Positions 41,801-54,100 of a stretch of DNA of 64,000 bases are shown in pieces. Position numbers and translations under genes: made by a program. This stretch comes from Pisaster brevispinus (Eukaryota > Echinodermata > Asteroidea > Forcipulatida > Asteriidae), in assembly GCA_023634235.1 (NCBI GenBank), contig JAMKCF010000015.1:15100087-15164086 (forward strand), read 5' to 3'. The notes below the pieces were generated by a model that searched no databases, was not told the origin of the DNA, and worked only from the letters and a program-made list of their open reading frames with translations. Position 1 is the stretch's first letter, and the number at the start of each line of letters is the position of its first letter.

Positions 41801-44800
41801 ATACTTTGATGTTGAAAATATCATCGCAACAATGATGAAATGCTGACTAATCAAAGGAAATACGTCATAACATTCAGACTCACATGATGCACTGAAAGCT
41901 TTGAATCCCTATAAAGAGACCAGAATCCCAAACACTCTTCAGTCTCCTGACGATGACTAGAGCAGCTAGTCGAGACATTGAGACAATTTAAGAACTCACT
42001 CCAAGGCAGTGAAGTTAACAATGAGAAGTCCCCTCAATGCACTAAGTGAAAGTAGTAGTCCCCGCTGATTTCCTACCTCCCCAGGTAGTGGTTAATAAGC
42101 AGGGCAGTTCTTTTCAGAACTAAGTATTCTCACAAATTCCGAAATCAACTTCGCGGCAGAAGACTAAGTAGCAAGACAAGTTCTCGAAGAACAAGTCTTC
42201 ACAGCGTAGTAGATATACATGTAAACACAATGGCGTTGCTGAATTACACTATGATGCATGATAACAGCCATGTGAGATCCACTCATTAACAGCTATGGCT
42301 GTGAATATGTACATGTAATCGGCCCTACTGTTTTGAAATGGTTCTCTGTTCGTGTTTGTAGCAATTATAGTCTACTTTACTTCGCATGCTTCTTACCTGT
42401 AGAGGTACTTCATTTGCATTCCCCCATCCATAGAACTTACACACAATTAGCACAAGAAAAGAGAATGCCAAGATGGGGCCCTTGTCACAGAACGTTGTGA
42501 AAAGGCTGCTGGAAATTCAGAGCGGATAAAATTGGCTGATTATGAAAATGTGCCCCAAAAATGTAGTGGATTTATAGGTTGGTTTGTTTGTACAGGGTTC
42601 AAACTTGGGGGAAATCCACAAGACTGCAGGGCTTGTAGCTCAAAATGTTTACTGGACCAGAACAATTTCATCAAGTAATTTTGCATAGCAAGCAATTTTG
42701 ACTGAACATTTTTGTGTACACACTGAATGCTTATATTGAGATTTGCAAATGATGATTTTTGAGTAGCCTAATGCATTTTTGTGTAGCCTTTTGCTATGCT
42801 ATACATGGGAAATTGTTGACTGTTGTATGTTGTGCACTACGATAAATGTAATTCACTTTCTGTAAGATTACGCTGGCTTGGAATCTCGTGAGGAAATTCC
42901 AGGCTGGATTTTCTGTCATTATCAGCAACATTACATTCATTTGGTAATCACATGCACATAACTAGAATTGTCCAATTGTCCTAGCAAGTGTGTAAGCTAA
43001 CCAATGCGCTTGGGTGTTGTTAATCATCTTGTAGATTCATTTAGTAAAAGTGTTATATTTTAGACTTTTTAAGTAAAAAAACTGAACTTCCATGTAAAGG
43101 TCATCAATGCTAAACTGGGCCCAATTTCACAGAGCTGCTTTTAAACGAACAGAAAACTAGCTAAGCACAACATCATTATGCTTGCCACATTAAGGTTACC
43201 AGCTAAAATACTATTTCACATACATGTATGCCACCTGTGACTGGTGTCCTACTTATATTTTGCTTAGCAGATTTTTTAAAAGCATTCTTTTCTGCTGAAG
43301 CAGCTCTGTGAAATTGGGTCTAGGTCCTTATTTCATATTATTGGGTTAGCGTATTTTAGAGCTCCTGGTAAATTGACTTAGTTGTTAAATCTTCCCAAGA
43401 GTATTTGTTGCCAAAGAGAAATTTCTCTGGTCATGCTTAGCAATGGTGTTTTATTAGTCAGAAAATAGAATTAGCTGTTGCAAACAGGGTCCATTTTCAT
43501 AGAGCTGCTTAAGCACAAAAAGTACATGTAGCTAAGCACAACAAAATTATGCTTATTAGAACAAGGTTACCAGCCAAAATAACAATTGACATGCTGATTT
43601 GTGACTGGTATCCTGCTCATTTGTGCTTAGCAGAAATTTGTTGAGTAATATTTGCTGCTTAAGCAGCTCTATGAAATTGGGCTTTGCTCACCAATGACAA
43701 GGACCTATAGTATAAATGCAAAAAGATAGTTAGTGGCCTGGCATTTTGACCCCAGTAACGTCTTTCTTATAATTTTATTTCTAAAGTCTGTTTTGAATTT
43801 CACATATTAAAATACAAGAAGGACCTTACATGTAAATGCACAATAGTAGATTCAATGCTGTGCTTCAAAGTGACTTTTTAAAGTTATTATTTTTACACTC
43901 ATTTAGGTCCACCGTCTGCACGGTCATCAGCCGCACCCTCACCTGTCCCTTCCCTGAGATATGATGCACTGGAAGGGGGCACGCCCTACACCTCAAGTTA
44001 TTACCCAGGTAACGTGGTCAAAAACACTAATACAGGGTTGAAGTTTGCGCAAGGATCCATGGTTAGCTAGTGGTTGTTTAGTGACATACGTAGGGCATGT
44101 GCACAGAAGTTGAAGTGCAAAGGACTCTAGTCATGTAGGGTCAACATGATCGGCAGCTCAACATGCGCTGTCATTTGTGGTAACTTGGTCCACTCTACAC
44201 TGTGTTATAAAAAGGGCTATTGATAACCAGTGATGCAACTATGCCTGATAGGCTGGTTCCAAATAATCGACTAGCGTAGTCCAACCATCGTCGACTAGAC
44301 AGAGTTCGGGCTAACCTAGTCCAACCATGGTCAACGATAGTTCTTGTGAGAACTTGGCCAGGGTTTGCCATTCATTTTTTCAGTGACCTGCCTGCAGGAC
44401 CAGTTAGATTGGCATTTCATTAGTCTGTCAGCTTTTCTTCTAGTCCATATTTTTTTTTGAAATATTCTTTAAATTTTTGCAGTGTTTCATGGCAGATAAA
44501 TATATGGTTCTATACAGACAATTTGTTGAAATTGAAATCATTTTGTTTTTTTCCATCCCTAGGTCCTCCTACGCCTGGAAGTCAACCAGCAGGATCTCAG
44601 CTGCCAGTATCCCCACTAGCTGCACCCCAACGAGGCCCCCCACTAAGTGGGCCCCAGATGGGTGCCCCTCAAATGGGTGCGCCCCAAATGGGTGGGCCCC
44701 AAATGGGTGGACCCCCAACAGGTGGACCCCAAATGGGTGGACCTCCAAGTAGTATGACTCAACTGGTTAGGCCCCCTGCAGGCCCGCCTCAAATGGGTGG

Positions 44801-45149
44801 GCCTCCAACAAGTGGTCCACCGGTAGGTGGTCCCCCAATGGGTGGAGGGCATATGGGTGGCCCATCTATGGGTGGCCCACCTTCGGGCGGCCCTCCTGTA
44901 CAAGGGGGACCCCCATTCGGTGGCCCTCCGATGAGCGGGCCACCCACCTCGGCCTCGTCTGCAGGGTTAACAGGCAGGAGGCAGTACCCGCAACCCGCTT
45001 CTCACCAGCAGCCGCCCCCGATCAGTGGTGTGCCCCCAGGTGGGCAGAATGTACAGGGGATGAATAAGGCCCCGCAGAGGTTGGGGATGGCCCCACAGAC
45101 AAATGGTGGACAAGCCGGGCAGAAAATCAACAACATCATGCCGCAACCT
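35824..45149 (+). CDS. SEC24: SEC24 exons 1-5: disordered N-terminal tail
   Basis: Exon 1 starts ATGGCGGACTCTCGCC ([20 protein letters not shown]). Exon 2 (624 nt) is Pro/Gly/Ser/Tyr-rich. Exon 3 (38714-38857) reads [20 protein letters not shown] and [13 protein letters not shown]; its acceptor CTAAAAG is weak, and a nearby CTGCAG would shift frame. Exon 4 (102 nt) reads [20 protein letters not shown]. Exon 5 (587 nt) has about eight PQMGG/PPxGG-type repeats. Exons 2, 3 and 4 all begin and end in phase 1. Such tails are poorly conserved in the family, so exon calls rest on phase and composition. Confidence 0.8.
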
Positions 45150-48100
45150 GTGAGTATCCAAATACTGATTTTCATTTTGTTTTCCTTCAAGCAAATTTTG
45201 CTTAAAAAATGCAGATTGGAGTAACATTGTCAACTAATGTTTCATGAAGAAGTGTTTTTCATCTTGAGGTTTACCCTCAAGGGGTTTGAAGGGATATTGA
45301 GTATGAAGCCAATGAAATGATGTTTAAACATCTTTGGGTTTTTCCATTGATATTTTAGGGGGGTCAGCCCACCATGAACAACATCAATGCCTCCATGGGT
45401 AATTTGAGAGTCCAGCAGGGGGACACAAGACCCATGAACCTCCTGCAGCAGAGGCACATCGTGGAGCCCACACCGGTAGAGCCCCCCAAGAGCAGACTTA
45501 GCCCGGACTATCAAAAGCTCCAGGTGGACCCGGAGTAAGTTATGAATCTATGAAGTCCCCTCAAAGAGGAATGAACCAAAACGTCCCCATACAAAAATGT
45601 ACAGACCCATTTTTCTCAGAATGATGTCATCGGGTGTTTTGGATGTTGACAAATTTTGCCCGGAAGGGTATCAAATGCAATGGCTACTTTCACCATTGAA
45701 GTGAGGTTTGAGACTTGTAACTTTTTCCCCGCTCAATACCACCTGTGAGAAAATTGACCCCAAAACTCACTCCTTATTTCAAGTTGTCAAACTGAAGGAA
45801 GCTTGGATATGAGCAATTGAAATCCTTGACTAAATAGTCTGAGTTTGGACAGTCAATTAGGCCTGGAATTACACGGAGGCCATAACCTCTGTTGCCCCTG
45901 GCCTTGGCCTTGGTGCCCCTTCAAAAGTTTCCCATAGACTTGAAGATTTTTCAATGGGGGTGCGGTTTGCAAAAAAAAAATGGCCATGCCCTCTTAAAAG
46001 ATGAAATTCCAGGCCTGGTCTTCTTCCACGCCTTGTTTGATGTTGACAGGCAGTTCTAGAGTCCAAAATACAATTGTTGACTTTAACTTCTTAAAGAACT
46101 CATTAAACAAATCGTTTAAGCCTACTTTGACTATTTTTGTGCTTGTCGCTTTGCAGCATCTTCCGGAGTACATTGAACGCCATCCCCCAGACAAACGGGC
46201 TCCTTCAAAAGTCGCGAATGCCTTTGGGGCTCATTATTCATCCATTCAGGGACCTCTCGGTAAGTTCAACGTCTTCCCTTTAGAGGTCGGGTCGTAGATC
46301 TCCTCAAGACGAGCAGAGTATACTGCTTGAAATGTTGAGACCACACCGGCTCTTTTCAGAGCACCTTGTAAATCCTTCCAATTCAGTAGCCTCAAAAACC
46401 TGTCTGAAAATAAATTATGAAAAGCGCTTTGAGACGCCCGTTGAAAGCACTATGTAAAAACTAGTTATTTTTATTATTATTATTATACTTCAAAATGTAG
46501 CTACGCATACCTTTCAGGACTTTGAGACGCCCATCGGGTGTGATAAAGCGCTATATAAGAACTCTGTATTATTGTTATTCTGACATAAACCATAACGAGC
46601 CTTGGTGTGTTTCATTTGCAGCATTTGCCATTGATCCAATCGAGTGTTATTGTGCGATGTCGGTCTTGTCGTACCTACATCAACCTGCTTGTCACAATCA
46701 TTGACAATGATTGTAACAAACTCTGTATTATTGTTATTCTGACATAAACCATAACGAGCCTTGGTGTGTTTCATTTGCAGCATTTGCCAGTGATCCAATC
46801 GAGTGTTATTGTGCGATGTCGTTCTTGTCGTACCTACATCAACCCGTTTGTCACAATCATTGAGCAGCGACGCTGGAAGTGTAACCTTTGCTATAGGATA
46901 AATGAATGTAAGAGCTGTTTTTAGTGGTAGTATATAGGAGTGGTAAAGCTGACAAAATAGTCAGACAGGGTGTTCATTGTTTTGTGTGATCAACCATGTA
47001 CATGAAATAACAAACTTGTGAAGATTTGGGCTTAATTCATTGTGTGAGTTTAACTCACTCTCTTAATAAGAGAAAATGGTGAAAAACCAGGCACAATTTT
47101 CAGCATGTAAACACATTGTCCTTAATTTCAACAACCAAAATCAGCTGTTGCATTTTTTTAAAGGTGTTCAGATACAGTTTTCTTGAATAGGACTTTCATT
47201 TCAGAGGGAAATATTTCACAGAAAAAAAATTGTTGTGGTATGAACTTTATTGCCAGTGAGCTTTGAGACTAAAATGTTGGAGCCCTGATTGTAACGGAAT
47301 GTCACGAGGTTTCTTTCAATTTGTTTCTTTGATGACCTTACAGTACCTGAAGAGTTCACCTTTGACCCTGTTACAAAGAGTTACGGGTCACCGGAGAGAA
47401 GACCAGAGATTAAGTCAGCCACAATTGAGTTCATTGCTCCCTCAGAGTACATGGTAAGCAACTGATATGTTTAATTAGATGTTAAATTTGCAAAATCGGG
47501 TTTTAACCATACACTGATATTTGTCGATATATACAGGGACTCTCCCTGCACAAAGTTCACTAAAAATAAACCAATGTTTCCATGTTTGATGTTCAAAATT
47601 GAATATTTCCCTGATTGTGGAAACTTTTTCCATACTATGTTGAATGTAATTCTAAATATCTCCCTCATTGTTGTACAAAAACTCCCTGATTGCAAAACGC
47701 AAATGTTGGCAGCTCTGCAATGGTATGTGTCACCAAAATAATGGTATTAAACCTTGATATTATTTCATCTCAACTTTATGAACAAAAACCAGAAGAGGAG
47801 TGGACAATTTGTCTGTAACTTTTTATAAAGAGGGACTTCAAACTGCATGGGTTGTGTATGGTGCCACAACTGTGCACAGAACTTACTGTACATGTGTGTA
47901 CTGTGTAGATCAATACAGTCAGCGTATCATATAATGCAAACTGGCATATTTTTATGTAGCATTCAGTCAATGATATTGAATGGTCATATAGTGGGAGGGG
48001 TGACCCCTTGTGTAGGCCGACATCACTAAAGTCTCACTAAAGAAAGTGCACATATGTATTCTCACGCAGACCTCTCAGCAGATCCTTTTATGTCAGTGAG

Positions 48101-51100
48101 GGCACTGTTTGTACTTATGATTTCATATGTGAATGGTCAGACAGTAGGAGGGTTATATTGAAAAAGGGGGTTAGCAACTAATTATGCAAACAGTGTTTAA
48201 GAGAACTGAATTCCCCTTCCTTCTATAGCTAAGGCCACCGCAGCCGGCTGTCTACCTCTTCGTTCTTGATGTCTCCTTTAGCGCTGTGGAGTCAGGGTAC
48301 CTGACCATAGCCTGCCAGAACCTCATGGACTGTCTGGATAAGATGCCGGGGGATGCCAGGACATTGATCGGCTTTATCACCTTTGACAGTACCTTGCATT
48401 TCTACAGTCTCCAAGAAGGGATGACTAGGCCACAGATGATGGTGGTTTCGGATATCGACGGTAAGGCCATGTTTGCAGTTGTCCTCAGGCCTGATACTTC
48501 ATGGAGGCAAATGCCTGTGTTGCCACTGTTCATTGCCTTGATGCCCCTTGAAACGCTCCAATAGAAAGTTATTTCCTCATGGTGGTGCACTTTACCAAGG
48601 AGAAAATACCTTGGCGCCCTTGCCCTTTTCAAAATGAAGCCTGTACCCTTAAACACAAATAGAGGATCGGTGGCAATCAAGGAAACAATTGAGCATTTTC
48701 AACCTGAAAGCTAACTGGTTATAAAGATCACACCAGTACCAATCCTCCAGAGATATAGTTCTGTCTGTAATACTGTAAAAGTCAAGGAGATGGCATTTAA
48801 AGTCCCTACAAACCACTGTTGATTGAGGGGCTGAAAAATATTTTCACTCATGTACTTTGTGCACAAAATTATACAGACATATAGACCTACCCAGATCCAA
48901 CCCTCTGATAAAGTGGAGCCATCTGTTCTTTGTAGCAGGCTTCTAGATGTCTTGCTGACAGCCTGTGCTAGGTTCTGAGTTTTCCAGCACCCCATACCCC
49001 CAGCCAATCAAACTTTGGGTTTACTAGGGAGCCAGTAACTAGTGGAACCTTCCTGTATTTGTGTAATTCCTGGGGTTACTCCGTCACTTAAACTTTGAAA
49101 AAACAAAACAACAACAAAAACTCAAGATATGTTTTTCTTTTGCAGATGTATTCCTTCCCTGTCCTAATGACTTGCTTGTGAATGTCCAAGAGAACAGAGA
49201 GGTTTGTTAATTTCTACTCATCAAAACGCTTAATAGATGTTAAACTTGCATCAGGGATTAAGAATATCATTTGGTTTTACTCATAAACCGATGTGTGTTA
49301 AGCACTGTATACTCGGTACTTTCCCGATATCTGATTAAAAAAATTCACAGGCATATTACTCGTGGTGGGATTCAAAATTGAATAATGAAGTTGATCCCTC
49401 TTGCAGGAGAAAGTTTTTTAAAATTTCCTTAGCCTTGTATTTTGTTTTACTGACATTTACCTCCTGGTTTTTTTTCTGTCTGTAGTTAATAGATGAGCTT
49501 CTAAATCAACTGCCTAGTATGTTCACGGGGAACAAGAACACACAGACAGCTCTAGGGCCGGCATTACAAGCAGCTCTCAAACTCATGGTAAGAACAAAAA
49601 TAAAGCAACGAAAATAATCTTCAAAATCCTCAAACGGTACAATGAGCATATTCACAGTTTAATTTTTTAACTTGTAGTGGAAGTCTTTGTAGAGGACGAA
49701 CAAAGACAAGATAAGGAATGCAGGCGCGTTATATTTCACATTTTATGAGTGCGATAAAGTGTATGTTTGGACCCCTTGTATATGATTTCACAAGCGTAAA
49801 ACAGCGCCCTCACTGTGGTCAATGAAGATCTATCGTTGGCTGAGAGTTGTGTATGTTGCGTGCATGAGGCATGCACGTTTCCATTGTTGACCTCGGTAAA
49901 TACAAGGGTCTATTAAAACAAAGAAAACAACATCAACAATAGGGCCAAATGTACCCTGTGGTACACCAAAAGCAGTATTAATTCTTAACTTGCAGTTGAA
50001 GTTGATGACAGAACTACTCACAACTACTTAAATGCAATATGAATGTACTACAAGTTCACAAACCAAAAACTGTAATACACACAGAGATCATCTTTATTTT
50101 GCCTACTTCATGATGATAGGCTGATTTTTTAATATTTTGTAAAAATTGTTACATTTCTGACAGAGCCCAACTGGGGGTCGTGTGACCGTGTTCCAGTCAG
50201 GCTTACCTTCTCTTGGTGCGGGTGCTCTGAAGTCGAGGGAAGATCCAAACCAAAGAGCGTCGTCTAAAGTAAGTCCGCTTTTCCAAAACGGGAACCAATT
50301 CAGTGTGGTTTAGGCTGACCGTGTGCTTTGAGAGAGAATGTTAATTGAAGCTTAATCTACCCTGCAGTATAACTGTTAGGGTAGTCAGGTTGGCATAATG
50401 GTACCTTCCTCGCCTTCCACCTCTAGGACCTCGGTTTTCAGTCCCTACCCAAATGAGTGGGTTTTCCATGGAATCATTTTCTGGGGTTTTCCTCCCACAT
50501 CTAAAACTGAAACTTCCTTGTCTTCTCTCCATGGGGTTCTTGGCTAGTATAGTGATTAATTACCTTTTTGTGAGAGTCCTTGACTTCTCAACCAGAGCTA
50601 ATAAATGAAATAAAATTGAACTATTGATCATTCCTTTCAGAATGTCCCAAACCTTGGTCCAGCGATTGACTTCTACAAGAAGTTATCCTTGGATTTTTCA
50701 GCTCAGCAGATAGCCTGTGATATCTTCATGTTCAGTGGGCAGTACACAGATGTTGCAACGCTAGGTAAGTGGAAAATATTAGTATGGGTAGAAATGCCCA
50801 GGGTGTCATGGCTGAGCGGTCACGGACACCGAACACAAGCTCTGGTGTTTCTGATCAGCAGAGTGTGGGTTCGAGTCCTGGTCTTGACACTTGTGTCCTT
50901 AAGCGAGACACTTGATCATTATTGCTTCGTCTTTCAGCTGGGAAGTAAAGCCTTTGGTCCTGTGTGTTGTGTAACACACGTAAAAGAACCAAGTTACACT
51001 TGGGGGTTTGTCCCAGTGTCTGCTGAATGCGCCGCAGCACCTTGTAAATCCTTACGAGGAGTTACATAAATGGGTATCATAATTCATCTGCTCAAAAACC

Positions 51101-54100
51101 TGTTTGTAGATAGCCCATGTACTTGTAGGGTTTTGAATGGTTAGTCAGCTTGCTGGAAAAGAGTACCAAAAGTAGGAGGGTTAATGATTGGCCTTGTATT
51201 ATGCCTAGACATCATCCGTCTATTTTTTTGCCGGTGTAAACAAATCTGTAATCCCTCTGAATGTAATAACCAAGAAGTTCATATGTTTTCATTTTTCTCA
51301 ATTCTGCGTAGCTGGTGTCGCCAAGTACTCCGGTGGCAGCATCCATTATTACCCAGGGTTCAACAGCACTCAGAACCTTGTAGAAGTGGAAAGGTTCGGC
51401 TCGGACTTCCGACGATACCTGACAAGAAAGATTGGGTTTGAGGCGGTAATGAGGATCAGATGCACAAAAGGTAAGAAGAAAACCTCACAAGATTTAAATA
51501 CTTTTAAAGAATGTTCTTTATCTCTTTTTCTTTTCCTTCTCTTTTTTCAATACTATGTTTTATTGGATGTATTTATTGACTTCTGTGCTTTCTCGTGGTT
51601 GTTATTCGGCCTTGTTGAGTCGTTAACTTGGTGTGTCGTTTGTCAATTTTAAAGGTATTATACAGGATTGGTCTATAGGAGGGTTTTGTTTTCGCATACA
51701 TGTGGGATTTTAGTCGAGGCGATATTTCAAATTGACTCTCTTCTCAGACTTTTGATTTTGTACTAGCACCAGAAAGATCATGTTTTTACTTTTACCTGAT
51801 TTGCATTCCCGTTCAGGCCTAAGCATCCACACATTCCATGGGAACTTCTTCGTCCGGTCAACGGATCTTCTATCCCTTCCCAACATCAACCCAGACGCCG
51901 GCTTCGCTATGCAGGTATCCATTGAAGAGAGCCTTCACGACTCCCCAGTAGCATCTTTCCAAGCTGCATTGCTCTACACAAGCAGTAAAGGTCAGTATTA
52001 GCTCTTGGTCATGTCCCCTGTATGCCGTAGCAGCTATACACACAAATTCTCTTGGAAACCAACAGAACCAGACTGTTCTGCTACCTAGTTGCAGTGATGA
52101 CTCTTGACTTCTGCCGCCATTTTTGTCTGGCTCCTTGCGTACAGTAGCTATAATACATACAGATTCATATAAAAATCAAGAGGGCCAGACTATTTTATTT
52201 TTTATTTTTTTGTATAGCCTCAGTTATGAACTTCAAATTCTGGCGCCATGTTTGTCAAGTACCCCGTATAATGTAGTTGTAATACTTGCAGATAAGTATA
52301 GAAATCAAGAGGACCAGACTAATGTGCGTGTAGCTGCAGTTATGAACCTCGACTTCTTCTGCCATGTTTGTCAGGTGTCCTATTTACAGTAGCTATAACA
52401 TAACACAGATTTGTATAGACCCAGAATCCTTTAACCATTATTAGCACAGATTCTTATATGGGCCAGTCTATTTTTTCAGTCATGCCTCTGTTTGGTTACA
52501 TTGATTCGAATGAAAGAAAATCATGATATGCTAATGATATGCAAATAATCTCCACTTCTTATGAATCATTCAGGAGAGAGACGGATTCGTGTTCACACCA
52601 TGTGCCTGCCAGTATCCAATCAGATGACAGAGATCGTAGCAGGGGCGGATCAACAAGGCATTATGGGATTACTCACCAGAATGGGTAAGCTTTCCGTTGT
52701 CTTCTACCTCCCAAACTCCACGACACTTGGGTGGCATAGTTGGCTTGTGGGTAAAGCACTCGCCTCTCACCACTGTGGCCCTGGTTCGATTCCCGGCTAG
52801 GGCCATATATGAGTAGAGTTGTGCGTGGGTTCTCTCCTTTCGATATCTGGCTGTGCTCCGTGGTCATATATGGGTTGATGTGGCTGGCTGCCAAGTGCGC
52901 CCTTGCATGCCTGCGGCTCGAACATTTTGTAGCAACGTCCTTCGCAAAGCTTTTCAGCTGTGAGGAAGGATGATTATTGTTATATATCCCAAATTGTTGT
53001 TATTATTAAAAGCTTTTGATGCATATCTTCATTGTGTCAGCATCTGACTCGTTTCTGTTCATGTCTTTTTTTCAGCGGTCGACAAATCTCAGACGTCGAC
53101 CATGTCGGATGCGCGGGATGCGTTGGTCAACGTCTGTGTGGATTCGCTGTCGATGTATAAGGCTACGCTACCCAGCAGTCACACCGTGGGAACGTTGATG
53201 TGCCCTCAGTCACTACGCATGCTGCCAATCTACACACTGGCTGCATTAAAAAATGTAAGAACTCCCACTGCGCTTTTATTAGTTAACCTTCCTACTTTTT
53301 GTAACATATACAAGTGAGTTGAACGAACCCTTCAAAACCCTTCATTTGCAATCCAAGCCAAAGTGAATGGTCAGCTGGCAGGAGGGTTGACTGTGTTCTG
53401 TGTAGATGCATTCACAATGTGATATACTGCGGGCTGGCATAGTTTATCATTCGGGACAAAGTGGATGATATTGAATCGTCAGTCAGTAGGAGGGTTGACT
53501 GTGTACTGTGTAGATGCAATCACCACGTGATATCATACAGGCTGGCATAGTTTATCTATCATTCAAAACCACAGTGGATGATATTTATAGGTCGGACAGT
53601 AGGAAGGTTAAAACAATCAGATTTCGTAACTTTCTTGTACCACAGCTATAACAGATGATGTGATTGGTTGGAATACCCACAGCCTTACCTATGTACCCAA
53701 TCACATCTTGTGTTTCAGGTGGCCTTCCGTCTTGGTTCCAGCACCAGACTTGACGAGAGGGTGTTCGCCATGGAGATGTTAAAATGTCAGCCAATACAGT
53801 ACATCATGCTGCATCTTCATCCCAACATGTACCCAGTGCATAATATGTCAGATGAGGTAAGCATAACTTTATTGTTATTATATACTTCTGGAAAACACTA
53901 GTAATTTTAATAAATGCGTTTTGACCGGTGTTTGGAATTTTTTCTGCGAATTATTTAACTGAAATGTTATGTTTTATTTGCATTTCTTGCTGTATATTTT
54001 TTTTGGGGGGAGGCGTATTTGCATTTATCTATTTTTATACACTTTACAAAATTTATGTATTGTGATATGCCTGAATACATTTTTTTGTTATTACTACTAA

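Noticed and set aside
41945..41977. Third hammerhead-like core
   Set aside because: It reads CTGACGA and GAGAC instead of CTGATGA and GAAAC, so invariant core bases are missing. Kept only as a possible relic.
44643..44903. Minus-strand frame rich in Thr/Trp opposite SEC24 exon 5
   Set aside because: It is a mirror of the PQMGG repeat codons in the real exon.
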